NCBI GenBank assembly: GCA_965230045.1
Contig: OZ245940.1
Span: 4,030,001-4,094,000 of the forward strand
Source of the DNA: G963662905 sp965230045
Lineage (GTDB): Bacteria; Bacteroidota; Bacteroidia; Bacteroidales; WRLA01
Length of the DNA stretch: 64,000 bases
Direction: 5' to 3'
Below the pieces are notes generated by a model. It was not told the origin of the DNA. It searched no databases and worked only from the letters and a program-made list of their open reading frames with translations. Below, one piece after another: positions 33,986 through 42,938 of the stretch. Within the stretch, counting starts at the first letter, position 1. Each line of letters opens with the position of its first letter. Position numbers and translations under genes: made by a program.

Positions 33986-36059
33986 AAACCTGCACGCGGG
34001 TACCAGAGGCCGTTCCTTTTTCGTCATAAAGATCAATAATTTCCTGATAAATTTTTCGCTGATATAATTTATAATACAGGCTAAAAACTTCTTCGGTGAG
34101 TTTCATGCCCATGCCTGTACCCTGTGTACCCATTTCTTTGGCTTTTTTCCGCCCAATGCCATTATCCTCAACGCGAATTACGACAAATCCATTTTCCCGC
34201 ATCACCTCCACGCAAAGCATCCCGTCATTTTCCTTAAACCTTAGCCCATGTTTAAGTGCGTTTTCGACATGATTTTGAACGATAAGCCTCGGAATATCAA
34301 CACCCTGTGCTTTTGACGCATCGTATTTTAATGTGTATTGGAATTGTTCGCGAAAACGTGAATGCTCCAATGCGAGGTAATCCTCCACAAAATTCATTTC
34401 TTTTTCGAGCGACCAGCAAATTTTATCAGCGCTAAGCATACTGGAACGTATCAAGTGGCTGAAACGAACCAGCAAGGTATTTGCCCCATCATTATCCTGC
34501 CTGAACATCATCCCGCTGATAGCCGTAAGTGCATTAAGGATAAAATGCGGGTTCAATTGGTTGCTCATGTTCAAAATCTGTAATTCGTTGATCTTGCGTT
34601 CAAGAGCATATGTTTTTTGCAATCGTTTCTTTAAGAAAAATACCAGCAAAACAAAAAAACCAACCCAAAACAGGTACACCAGCAACCAAATCGGATATTT
34701 AAGGATGTAATATGGGTTGTGGCGGTACTCAAAATAATACTGATCATAATCATTATTGACCAGGATCTGATCCGGCAAACCTTTGCGGTGGCGCACACTA
34801 ACCGAACGATCGGACGCCATCGGCATGGGAACTGTAATATATTTACGGAAATTATCCCGAAAAATATACATAAATTCCTCATTTGCAGCACCTAATATAA
34901 CTTCTGGAACAGTGTCATTTCCAAGATCAAGCACAAATGAATACCTTCCGTCAAAAGATTTTCCAGCTATTGCCTGCATCTCAACAAAATCCATATTTTC
35001 GTCCAAAGTCAATAACTTTTGTTCCCTTTGATCAAAAAATATCAATGGCAAGTTCTTGAATTTGTTGGTATTGCGGAGGCATAAACGACCGGTTTTCTTA
35101 GGTCGTTCCTTTTGGAAAATCCGTTGCCCGGAAAGATTATAAAAGCTGAAGGTGTATTTTTCCTCCGAAGCACTCAAGCAACGATCAACAGACAATACAC
35201 CTTCCTTCCCTTTATACACAAAGGGAAAAGAGGTTATATGGCCAACATAACCATCATAAGGAACAGGTTCAAACAAAAAATTCAGCTCATGATCCAAAAC
35301 AACCAGCCAATTGACCCGGTCATGATAAAAAATAGTATCCGTTTTCGCAATGTTTTGTGGCGCACCAGCCTTAAGGTAAATCTCCTCATCTCCGTCAGCA
35401 TCAATGTCTCCAGTCTTTATTTCATAGATTGAAAATCCTGAATATGGCGAGCGCAAAAGCTCATCGTTATGGATATCCCATGCAAAAACTGCCCGAGGAT
35501 GTACCGAAAAAGCAGAGTTGACAGCAAAAATTATTTCAAGATAGCCATCATTATTCAAGTCTGCCGCAACAGCAGGAATCACCGACCAATCTTCTTTTCC
35601 GTTAACTTTTGTGACTTTCGCCACAGCTTTTTCAAAACTTTTTTGTTTTTCAAATGCCGCATTAATTTTCACACCAAATATCCAGATACTATCATTGTCA
35701 TAAGAAAAAGCGAAGAGCTCATCAATACCATCGCCATCATAATCAGTAAAAACCGGCTCATAGTTTTTCAACCATCTCCCACGAAAATTATACTGATTAG
35801 TAGAAACATCATTCATATTAAACAATTGTATGCAGGGAACGGCAGAAGGACGGTTTAAACCAATGGCCAGCCTTTCGCTATAGCCATCATGATCTACATC
35901 AACAAAGTAATATTTATAAGGATATTCCGGTTGGCCTTTAGCTTTCCGGAGTAATGGCGCTTCGTATTCATGAAACTCCCAGGGCAAAGCCAAAATTGTG
36001 ACAATGGCAGGAAGGAATGCAAGTACCCAAGGCAGTATTTTCAGATATTTGAGCTTCAT
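33948..36059 (-). CDS. LytS-type histidine kinase with extracytoplasmic FG-GAP/VCBS repeats (paralog 1)
   Basis: 703 residues. An N-terminal helix (about 8-27) anchors a region of about 400 residues with repeated D-x-D-x-D-G calcium-binding loops of FG-GAP/VCBS type (DVDHDGYSE, DYDGDGIDE, DLNNDGYLE, DIDADGDEE), a beta-propeller pattern. A second helix (about 448-470) leads to a His_kinase domain (NQLNPHFILNALTAISG, with the phosphoacceptor His) and an ATPase domain (ENALKHGL, EDNGIGRKKA). It should sense something outside the cytoplasm, possibly a polymer, and phosphorylate a LytTR-type regulator. No such regulator is adjacent. A -7 box TATATTTG (36076-36083, minus strand) gives it its own promoter. 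Closely related in sequence to the next gene. Confidence 0.88.
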   Translation of the reverse strand: MKLKYLKILPWVLAFLPAIVTILALPWEFHEYEAPLLRKAKGQPEYPYKYYFVDVDHDGYSERLAIGLNRPSAVPCIQLFNMNDVSTNQYNFRGRWLKNYEPVFTDYDGDGIDELFAFSYDNDSIWIFGVKINAAFEKQKSFEKAVAKVTKVNGKEDWSVIPAVAADLNNDGYLEIIFAVNSAFSVHPRAVFAWDIHNDELLRSPYSGFSIYEIKTGDIDADGDEEIYLKAGAPQNIAKTDTIFYHDRVNWLVVLDHELNFLFEPVPYDGYVGHITSFPFVYKGKEGVLSVDRCLSASEEKYTFSFYNLSGQRIFQKERPKKTGRLCLRNTNKFKNLPLIFFDQREQKLLTLDENMDFVEMQAIAGKSFDGRYSFVLDLGNDTVPEVILGAANEEFMYIFRDNFRKYITVPMPMASDRSVSVRHRKGLPDQILVNNDYDQYYFEYRHNPYYILKYPIWLLVYLFWVGFFVLLVFFLKKRLQKTYALERKINELQILNMSNQLNPHFILNALTAISGMMFRQDNDGANTLLVRFSHLIRSSMLSADKICWSLEKEMNFVEDYLALEHSRFREQFQYTLKYDASKAQGVDIPRLIVQNHVENALKHGLRFKENDGMLCVEVMRENGFVVIRVEDNGIGRKKAKEMGTQGTGMGMKLTEEVFSLYYKLYQRKIYQEIIDLYDEKGTASGTRVQVFIGLEKNEPKNG

Positions 36060-36075
36060 ATTTTTTGTCGAAAAA

Positions 36076-36083
36076 CAAATATA
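36076..36083 (-). promoter_or_regulatory. -7 promoter box of kinase paralog 1
   Basis: Minus-strand TATATTTG, 16 bases before the start at 36059. Confidence 0.5.
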
Positions 36084-36190
36084 TTAATTTTTTCTGCTTT
36101 AAGAATGCTCCTGAAATTAAATTTCAGTGATTTTTTGTACATCTTGCAAGGAATTATGTTAACCTGCCTTATTCATAAAATAAAAATCAA

Positions 36191-36468
36191 TAGAGGTCAG
36201 TAGAAAAATACATAGTTTAATAACACTTTTTTAATAAAAGATTTCTCCTCCCGTTGGTCGTCGAAATGACTTTTTAATCAGTTGTTTCGGCAAAGGCAGC
36301 GCACTTCGGCTCCGCTCAGTGACCGTAAGCTGCCTTTGCCTCTTGAAAACACCAAAAGGTCATTTCGACAGGAAGCCCGTAGCGAAGCGAAGAGCTGGAT
36401 GGAGAAATCTAATCCATATAATTCACTTAATATCAGTCTATTTTGATATGCACTTACATACTGACCCC
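36191..36468 (+). mobile_element. Second MITE-like palindromic element
   Basis: 278-base element between the two kinase paralogs. It is flanked by a perfect 10-base direct repeat TAAAAATCAA (36181-36190 and 36469-36478). Ends share AGGTCAGTA / GGGTCAGTA as short inverted repeats. Inside, outer arms AGATTTCTCC / GGAGAAATCT and GTCGAAATGAC / GTCATTTCGAC enclose GGCAAAGGCAGC / GCTGCCTTTGCC. The nested design resembles the 351-base family, but the sequence is different. Single copy in this window. Confidence 0.6.
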
Positions 36469-36513
36469 TAAAAATCAAAACCGGTTTTTTCAGGCTTTTC
36501 AACGGATTACAAG

Positions 36514-38628
36514 CTACAGGTTAATTGGGCTACGGCCTTTATTTTCAAGCTGAATTTGAATCAATACACGGGTGCCGGCTGCGCGCCCATGCTCATCATA
36601 GAGGTCGCTTATTACCTGACTTATTTTTCTTTGGTACAATTTGGAATATAGTGCAAATATTTCTTGGGTGAGCTTTAATCCTTTTCCTGTGCCTCCCGTT
36701 CCCAATTCCCGGGCTTTGGCTCGACCGATGCCATTGTCTTCGATCAAAATCAGAATAAAGCCACCTTCATTTTTCATTTCAACCAACAAAGACCCACCGG
36801 CTTCCCGATGCCTTAATCCGTGTTTTAGAGCATTTTCGGCATGATTTTGAACGATCAGGCGGGGAATCTCCACCCCTTTTGATTGCGATTCATTATACTG
36901 TACCTGCCAGGAAAATTGCCCCGGAAAACGTGATTGTTCCAAGGTGAGATAATCCTCAACAAATTTAAACTCATCGTATAATGACCAACAGATTTTATCC
37001 GGGCGCTGCATGCTCAAGCGCATCAATTTACTGAAACGCACCAAAAGATTATTTGCGCCCTCACTGTCTTTTTTAAACATCAGCCCACTTATGGCGGTCA
37101 GCGCATTGAAAATAAAATGAGGGTTCAATTGATTGCTCATATTGATCATCTGCAGCTCATTGATTTTATTTTCCATTGCATAAGCCTTTTGCATACGCTT
37201 GCGCTGATAATGCAAAATCAAAAACACAAAACTCAACCAAAAAAGATAAATCAACATCCAAATCGGATATTTAATGAAATATAAGTTATTATGGCGGTAT
37301 TCAAATAAAAACGAGTCATTGTCATTATTAACCAGAATTTGGTCGGGCAATGGCGGACGGTGTCTTACAGTAAAAGACCTGTTTAATGCAACAGGCAAAT
37401 GAATCGTAACAGGGTCCTTAAATCCATTTCTAAAAACAATAGCACTGTTATCTATTAAATTTGTAGCCACAATATCCATCTTCCCATCCGATTCAAGGTC
37501 AATAGCATGCAACCTCAAAAGCCGAAATTCCCCTTCAATTGCTGATGAGATCTTTTCCAACTCAAAGAGCTCATTCACTTTGTAAAAGGATTGATCCGCG
37601 TTATCAAAAAATAAATTATCGGTAAAATTGCCCCCAATCTGATTCACATGGCCCCAGCTTAACCCATCAGGACAAACTATCCTTTTTAGCAACCGACCTC
37701 CTTGACTGAAAAATGCTATGGTTTGATAGGAAGTATCTGCATTTAGGTTAAATTCCCGAACCAAAACAACAGCCATTTTCCCATTATGAAAGGGGATACA
37801 ATTCATCGAAGCACGAGAATTTTTATATTCCACCGGCTCAAACAAAAACTTTAACTCATGGTTCAACACTACCGCCCAGTTTTTATGATCTGTATATTGA
37901 ACGTTATTGCCTATAGGCTGATTAGCCGTAGCCGAAGTAAACAAATAAATCTCTTCATCACTATCATCATCTGCATCATCAACGATTATGTGTCGTATTG
38001 TAAAACCCGCTTCAGGGGAGCGAAATAAGCTGTCATTTTTCACATCCCAGGCGTAAACTGCACGTGGTTGGCAGGAATAGGCAGCATTAACAGCAAATAT
38101 AATTTCCTGAAACCCATCATTGTTCAAATCTGCCGCCTGAGCAGGAAAAACGAGCCAGTCTTCCTGTTCATTGATGCGCCGAACCGCACTAATAAATTTT
38201 TCTTTTCCCTTGCAGGTATCAATCTTATCCGTGACCTCAAAGGAACAAATAAACAAACTGTCGTGCCTAACGGAAAAAGCATAGACTTCATCAAAATTAT
38301 TTCCGTTAAAATCAGCAAAAACAGGTTCATAGTAATCCAACCATTTGCCGCGAAAATTCTCTTGCCAGACAACTGTACTATTATGGCCATGAATACGGAA
38401 ATACGGCACCTTAGAGGGATGCTGTATTCCGATCAAAACTTTCTCGCTTAAACCATCATGATCAAAATCATGAAAATATCGTTTACCGGGAAAATCGTTA
38501 TGCCCCTTAAATGACTCCACCAAAACCGCCTCATATTCATGAAACTGCCAGGGCAAGGCCAAAATAGTAACAAACGTTGGCAGTACAGCCAGAATCCAAG
38601 GGAATATTTTTTGATATTTCAGCTTCAT
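36514..38628 (-). CDS. LytS-type histidine kinase with extracytoplasmic FG-GAP/VCBS repeats (paralog 2)
   Basis: 704 residues with the same architecture as its neighbour: N-terminal helix (MKLKYQKIFPWILAVLP), FG-GAP/VCBS loops (DFDHDGLSE, DFNGNNFDE, DLNNDGFQE, DDADDDSDEE), a membrane helix (about 450-470), the phosphoacceptor region NQLNPHFIFNALTAISGLM and the ATPase region ENALKHGLR, EDNGIGRAKA. The pair clearly arose by tandem duplication (shared DQILVNND, YLxxEQSRF and other blocks) but has diverged most in the sensor half. A palindromic element sits between them. Minus-strand TATATTTG at 38652-38659 is its promoter box. No response regulator is adjacent. Confidence 0.88.
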   Translation of the reverse strand: MKLKYQKIFPWILAVLPTFVTILALPWQFHEYEAVLVESFKGHNDFPGKRYFHDFDHDGLSEKVLIGIQHPSKVPYFRIHGHNSTVVWQENFRGKWLDYYEPVFADFNGNNFDEVYAFSVRHDSLFICSFEVTDKIDTCKGKEKFISAVRRINEQEDWLVFPAQAADLNNDGFQEIIFAVNAAYSCQPRAVYAWDVKNDSLFRSPEAGFTIRHIIVDDADDDSDEEIYLFTSATANQPIGNNVQYTDHKNWAVVLNHELKFLFEPVEYKNSRASMNCIPFHNGKMAVVLVREFNLNADTSYQTIAFFSQGGRLLKRIVCPDGLSWGHVNQIGGNFTDNLFFDNADQSFYKVNELFELEKISSAIEGEFRLLRLHAIDLESDGKMDIVATNLIDNSAIVFRNGFKDPVTIHLPVALNRSFTVRHRPPLPDQILVNNDNDSFLFEYRHNNLYFIKYPIWMLIYLFWLSFVFLILHYQRKRMQKAYAMENKINELQMINMSNQLNPHFIFNALTAISGLMFKKDSEGANNLLVRFSKLMRLSMQRPDKICWSLYDEFKFVEDYLTLEQSRFPGQFSWQVQYNESQSKGVEIPRLIVQNHAENALKHGLRHREAGGSLLVEMKNEGGFILILIEDNGIGRAKARELGTGGTGKGLKLTQEIFALYSKLYQRKISQVISDLYDEHGRAAGTRVLIQIQLENKGRSPINL

Positions 38629-38964
38629 TTGGGTTTAGGCTTGGGTTTTGACAAATATAGGGAATAAATTTTATAATGATGTTCATTTCTAGTTTGTAAT
38701 GAAAAACGACCGAATAATTGAAGCAAGAAACTGATTATAAAACCAATAAAACTGCCTGTCCTTAAAATACACTCAAAGACAAACGAAACCTATAATATAT
38801 ACTGCAGGGATCATTTTGGTTTCCGAAAAATACAAACAATAATGAGCGGGAATAAAACCCCAAACAGCACATCATTTAGCCTGAATAATTACTGATAAAA
38901 TTTTCACAATCAATAAAAAAACCAAAGGCTATCCGGAGCAGCCAGATCATCATGGCCACAAACC
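38629..38964. other. Intergenic region, mostly featureless
   Basis: 336 A+T-rich bases. It holds the promoter box of kinase paralog 2 (38652-38659, minus) and, near 38920-38945 on the minus strand, a weak hairpin GGCT/AGCC followed by a T run that may end the SDR gene. No gene or repeat seen. Confidence 0.35.
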
Positions 38965-40383
38965 TCAGCCGGCAATCCTTTTCAGCATCCCACCAAAAAT
39001 AAAGGCATGAAAAGGAAGAACGGAATACCAGTATAATCGTCCCCAAATACCTTTTGGCCTGAAGGTTGCCGTTTGATGGAGTATGCCATCAGAGATACGG
39101 AATTCCAGCCATGCTTCTCCGGGCAGTTTCATTTCGGCATAGAGCAGCAGGCGTTTCTGACTTTTATCTGCTAAAAGCACGCGCCAGAAATCCAGAGCAT
39201 CACCGGCATGGATATCATCGCTACACCGCTTGCCCCTGCGCAAACCCACACCACCGGATAGTTTATCGAGGAACCCCCGCAACGCCCAAAGCCAGTTTGC
39301 ATAATACCAGCCGGTTTCGCCACCAATTGCCCAGATTTTTTGTAGCGCATTTTCTTCATTATCAAGCTTTTGTTCGCGTTCATCAATAAAACATCCATGT
39401 TTCGGCACCGAAATATGCGGCGTGATGCCATCTACCAAAAGCGGCCCCGATAAAGCATCCGTCCAGCTTGAGGTCACATCATGCAAACCAATACGGCCAA
39501 AGGCGAGACGGACCGCTTCCTGATAGCTTAGAAGCTCAATATCCAATCGCGCTGCCAGATTATTGGGACGGCAAATAACCTCCACTTTCATGCTGTTGAC
39601 CAAGTGCACCGCCAATTTATATGATGTTGAAGTAACGAAATACAACCAGTAAGACGACAGACGGGGCGTCATCACGGGTACGGTATAAACTGAGCGTTTC
39701 AGGCCGCGTACGGAAGCAAACTGCAAAAGCATTTGCTTGTAAGTCAGTATTTCCGGGCCACCGATATCAAAACTCTGGTCAAAACAATCTTCGCGCAACA
39801 AAACGCCTGACAAAAACTGAATGACATTGCGCACGGCAATAGGCTGCGAACGCGTATTGAGCCAGCGCGGAGCAATCATCAGGGGCAATTTCTCCACCAA
39901 ATCGCGGATAATTTCAAAAGAAGCACTGCCCGAACCTACGATAATCCCGGCACGTAGGGTAGTGAGCCGAAAACTTCCCTGAGACAAAATATCTTCCACT
40001 TCCTTGCGTGATGAAAGATGTTTCGACAATTGTTTTTCATTAACAATCCCACTCAGGTAAACCACCTGACGCACATCTGTTTTAGAAAGGGCTTCCTGAA
40101 AATTTATAGCCGATTCTTTCTCCAGACGGGCAAAATCGCCACTGGAAGCCGACATCGAATGGATCAGGTAATAGGCGGCATCAATATCTTGTGGAATAAG
40201 CTGCAAAGATTTTGGCTCCAGAAAATTCACCTCTATGAGCGACCATTTTCCATTGGGAAGGCCCGAAGAATCAAACCTTCGGCTGTCGCGCACACAGCAA
40301 ATTACTTCATGGCCCTCGCGCAAAAGTGCAGGCAAAAGCCTGCGGCCGATATAGCCCGTGGTTCCGGTCAATAGAATTTTCAT
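38965..40383 (-). CDS. SDR-family NAD(P)-binding protein with DUF2867 domain
   Basis: 472 residues. An N-terminal NAD(P)-binding Rossmann domain (ILLTGTTGYIGRRLLPALL, G-x-x-G-x-x-G at residues 7-13) covers about 290 residues and belongs to the atypical NmrA/complex-I type. The C-terminal 150 residues (PGEAWLEFRISDGIL, then GRLYWYSVLPFHAFIFGGM) match the DUF2867 domain that often follows it. Such two-domain proteins are common but poorly studied; a role in redox or lipid/quinone chemistry is possible. Transcribed alone. Confidence 0.85.
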   Translation of the reverse strand: MKILLTGTTGYIGRRLLPALLREGHEVICCVRDSRRFDSSGLPNGKWSLIEVNFLEPKSLQLIPQDIDAAYYLIHSMSASSGDFARLEKESAINFQEALSKTDVRQVVYLSGIVNEKQLSKHLSSRKEVEDILSQGSFRLTTLRAGIIVGSGSASFEIIRDLVEKLPLMIAPRWLNTRSQPIAVRNVIQFLSGVLLREDCFDQSFDIGGPEILTYKQMLLQFASVRGLKRSVYTVPVMTPRLSSYWLYFVTSTSYKLAVHLVNSMKVEVICRPNNLAARLDIELLSYQEAVRLAFGRIGLHDVTSSWTDALSGPLLVDGITPHISVPKHGCFIDEREQKLDNEENALQKIWAIGGETGWYYANWLWALRGFLDKLSGGVGLRRGKRCSDDIHAGDALDFWRVLLADKSQKRLLLYAEMKLPGEAWLEFRISDGILHQTATFRPKGIWGRLYWYSVLPFHAFIFGGMLKRIAG

Positions 40384-40474
40384 AGGCGAAGCTTTTATGA
40401 GAATAACGAAGATATGAAAATGCAGGGATTATCCCGCTTTCACGTCATAGATTCCTACAATAGTTATAACAAAG

Positions 40475-40810
40475 GGTTCTACTAGGAATTTCGTGGGTAA
40501 CAATAATGTTTGAAAATAATATGCAGATATTTATTAATAAACTATTGATCCCTAACAGATTCCTCCCTTCACAAAGCCTTAATCACTTCGTTTGGCTTTG
40601 TTCCGGTCGGAATGACGCTGTTTATTAGGCGTTTAAGGCAAATGCGGCGAGGACATCTTTAAAATATACTATTGTGTCCTCGCCGCATTTGCCTCCTGAC
40701 TCCATAAAAACGCGTCATTCCGACAAAGTTTTCCGAAGAATGAGGAAACTTTGGAGGAATCTGTTTGAAATAGCATTCTAATTTCTTTCCACGAAATTCC
40801 GTGTAGAACC
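40475..40810 (-). mobile_element. MITE-like palindromic element, copy 2 (inverted)
   Basis: 336 bases in the opposite orientation to copies 1 and 3. Ends are GGTTCTACTAGGAATTTCGT and the complement of GGTTCTACACGGAATTTCGT. It is flanked by TAACAAAG and TAACAAAC (7 of 8 bases the same), an imperfect target-site duplication. The central inverted repeat (core GCGGCGAGGAC / GTCCTCGCCGC) is intact. Confidence 0.82.
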
Positions 40811-41009
40811 TAACAAACAGGGATTATATTCCCCGAAAGTAATTTGTGTAAGAAAGTGTATAGGCATCACATAAAAAAAGAAATTATTGCTCATGCGGGT
40901 CGTACCAGCAAATTAACACAACCCAATCAAACAAAAGCTTTCGATTCAATTAAACAGAGGAAGTGGAAGGCGTTTTGCTCTCTGATATGACCGAACAATA
41001 AATGCTTTT

Positions 41010-41058
41010 GTTCTGCTAACAGAACTTTTTATGAATAATTTTGTTCTACAGAGAGAAC
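41010..41058 (+). promoter_or_regulatory. Paired operator: two GTTCT-N6-AGAAC dyads
   Basis: Dyad 1 (41010-41025, spacer GCTAAC) and dyad 2 (41043-41058, spacer ACAGAG) have identical arms and lie 33 bases apart, about three helix turns. Dyad 2 ends 7 bases before the TATTTTTG -7 box at 41066-41073. Both sit directly in front of the ATPase gene and would block or recruit RNA polymerase if bound. Confidence 0.6.
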
Positions 41059-41065
41059 AATTTTG

Positions 41066-41073
41066 TATTTTTG
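41066..41073 (+). promoter_or_regulatory. -7 promoter box of the AAA ATPase gene
   Basis: TATTTTTG lies 17 bases before the ATG at 41091 with a TTG 22 bases upstream. It supports the start at 41091 over an ATG at 41031 that lies upstream of the box. Confidence 0.6.
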
Positions 41074-41090
41074 CCCAAATTTCAAGGTCT

Positions 41091-42287
41091 ATGGAAGGTT
41101 TATATAATGCATTCGAAACAAGGCTACGCCGAGTTCCTCAGGAGTTTTCACGATTTTTGTTAAAAAAAATCAATTGGAACAACCGGCTCATTTCTATACA
41201 GGGTGCGCGAGGCAGTGGCAAAACAACGATTATATTGCAGCATATCAGCACAAAATTTGGAAATCCCTCCCCGGAAGTACTCTTTGCCGATATGGAGCGC
41301 TTATATTTTGCTAAGCACAGCTTGTACGAACTTGCAGATCAATTTTATAAAAACGGAGGTAAATACCTTTTTCTGGATGAAATCCATAAATACCCAAATT
41401 GGTCTGTTGAAATAAAGCAAATTTATGATACCTGGAGCGATATGAATATTGTCTTTACAGGATCATCCATGCTGCAACTTGACAAAGGCGAAGCAGACCT
41501 CAGCCGCCGCACTGTACGATATTTCCTCCCGGAGATGTCGTTTCGGGAATTTATAAAACTAAAAACAAAATCAGACTGGGACACATTAAGTTTAGAAGAT
41601 ATATTGGAGCGGCATATGGGCATCACTGCGGAAATCAATAATAAAATCCGTCCATTGGTGTATTTCAAAGAATTTTTAAAATTCGGCAATTACCCCTATT
41701 TTATTGAAGGAGAGGATGTATATCCGGAAAAACTACATTCAACAGTCAACCGTATATTAGAAAGCGACATCCCCGCAATTGAAAACATTGATTTTCAAAG
41801 CATCCACAACATCAAAAAGCTACTGGCCATACTCGCCGATTCCGTTCCTTTTAAACCCAATATCAGCAAGCTTGCCGAAATATTGGGCATTTCCAGAAAC
41901 ACGCTGCTGCGCATGTTGGATTTGCTGGAACGCGCCCATTTACTTATGCTTTTTTCATCATCTACAAAAGGCATAAGAAAATTAGGCAAACCGGAAAAAC
42001 TGTATCTCAGGAACACCAATTTAGCTGAAGCTTTATCTTCACAAAAGGCCAATACCGGAGCCTTACGGGAAACCTACTTTGCACAGCAAATTCTTTATTT
42101 ACATCAAATTGAAATCCCACATAAAGGGGATTTCCTCATTGATGGGAAATACACCTTTGAAATTGGTGGCCAAAATAAAAATATGCAGCAAATCCAATCC
42201 ATTGAAAACGCTTACCTTGCTATCGATGACATTGAAAGCGGCTTTGGAAGGAAGATTCCTTTATGGTTGTTTGGGTTTTTATATTAG
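41091..42287 (+). CDS. AAA family ATPase (AAA_14 / DUF4143)
   Basis: 398 residues from the chosen ATG. Walker A is GARGSGKTT (38-46) and Walker B YLFLDEIHKY. GSSMLQLDKGEADLSRRTVRYFLPEMSFREF is the sensor/arginine region of the AAA_14 type (seen here as GSSMLQLDKGEADLSRRT). The C-terminal half has a helix-turn-helix-like stretch (LAEILGISRNTLLRMLDLLE) and the DUF4143 region that recalls a nuclease-like fold (DGKYTFEIGG). These common bacterial ATPases have no settled function. A paired dyad operator in front suggests that expression is tightly controlled. Its stop overlaps the convergent HAD gene by 4 bases. Confidence 0.88.
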   Translation: MEGLYNAFETRLRRVPQEFSRFLLKKINWNNRLISIQGARGSGKTTIILQHISTKFGNPSPEVLFADMERLYFAKHSLYELADQFYKNGGKYLFLDEIHKYPNWSVEIKQIYDTWSDMNIVFTGSSMLQLDKGEADLSRRTVRYFLPEMSFREFIKLKTKSDWDTLSLEDILERHMGITAEINNKIRPLVYFKEFLKFGNYPYFIEGEDVYPEKLHSTVNRILESDIPAIENIDFQSIHNIKKLLAILADSVPFKPNISKLAEILGISRNTLLRMLDLLERAHLLMLFSSSTKGIRKLGKPEKLYLRNTNLAEALSSQKANTGALRETYFAQQILYLHQIEIPHKGDFLIDGKYTFEIGGQNKNMQQIQSIENAYLAIDDIESGFGRKIPLWLFGFLY

Positions 42288-42937
42288 CTGCTCAACAATT
42301 TATAAATCCGCTCATCTTCAAAATCGAAAGAAACGAATTGCTCGTTTAAAATGGGTTTTGCGTCATCATCCTGCCAGTTGATGCGGATGGATTTCATTCC
42401 GGCACTATCGGCAGCCTGCAATCCGGCTTTGGAATCCTCGAAGACTAAACAGTTTTCAGGCTCAGTTTGAAGCAAAGCAGCAGATTTCAGGAAAATTTCG
42501 GGATTTGGTTTTCCCGGGCCTATCATTCCAGAATGCACACATGCTTCAAAATAATGGGAAAAACCCAACTTTCTCAGAACAAACAAAAGATTGGTTTCCG
42601 GTGCAGAAGTTGCTATTGCAGCAGGAATTCCATTCTTTTTCAGGTATTCAAGCAGTTTTATTAAGCCCCTGCCTGCTTCAATAACAGGCTCATACAATTT
42701 TTGGTACAAGCTTTCTTTTTCATCTTCATAAAACTGAACCCTTTCTGGGCTTAAATTGGGATCTCCGGAAATGGAGCGGAATATTTCATCATTTTTCATG
42801 CCAAAATAATCCTCCACATTTCCTTTAAAACCGGGGAAATGATTTTGAACGGTTTGCTGCCAGGCATCAATATGCCATTTCATATTATCGAGCAGCGTTC
42901 CGTCCATATCAAAAATTACAGCTTTTATTTTTGCCAT
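42284..42937 (-). CDS. HAD-superfamily sugar-phosphate phosphatase / beta-phosphoglucomutase-like
   Basis: 217 residues from ATG 42937; a longer in-frame start overlaps the preceding gene and is unlikely. Motif I is FDMDGTLLDN (nucleophile Asp and acid/base Asp), motif II lies in ATSAPE, the Lys is near GPGKPNPEIF and motif III/IV is VFEDSKAGLQAADSAGM. The helical cap is of the C1 type, as in beta-phosphoglucomutase and 2-deoxyglucose-6-phosphate phosphatases. It begins 1 base after the barrel gene stop, so it belongs to that transcript and may serve sugar-phosphate metabolism. Confidence 0.88.
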   Translation of the reverse strand: MAKIKAVIFDMDGTLLDNMKWHIDAWQQTVQNHFPGFKGNVEDYFGMKNDEIFRSISGDPNLSPERVQFYEDEKESLYQKLYEPVIEAGRGLIKLLEYLKKNGIPAAIATSAPETNLLFVLRKLGFSHYFEACVHSGMIGPGKPNPEIFLKSAALLQTEPENCLVFEDSKAGLQAADSAGMKSIRINWQDDDAKPILNEQFVSFDFEDERIYKLLSS

Positions 42938-42938
42938 T

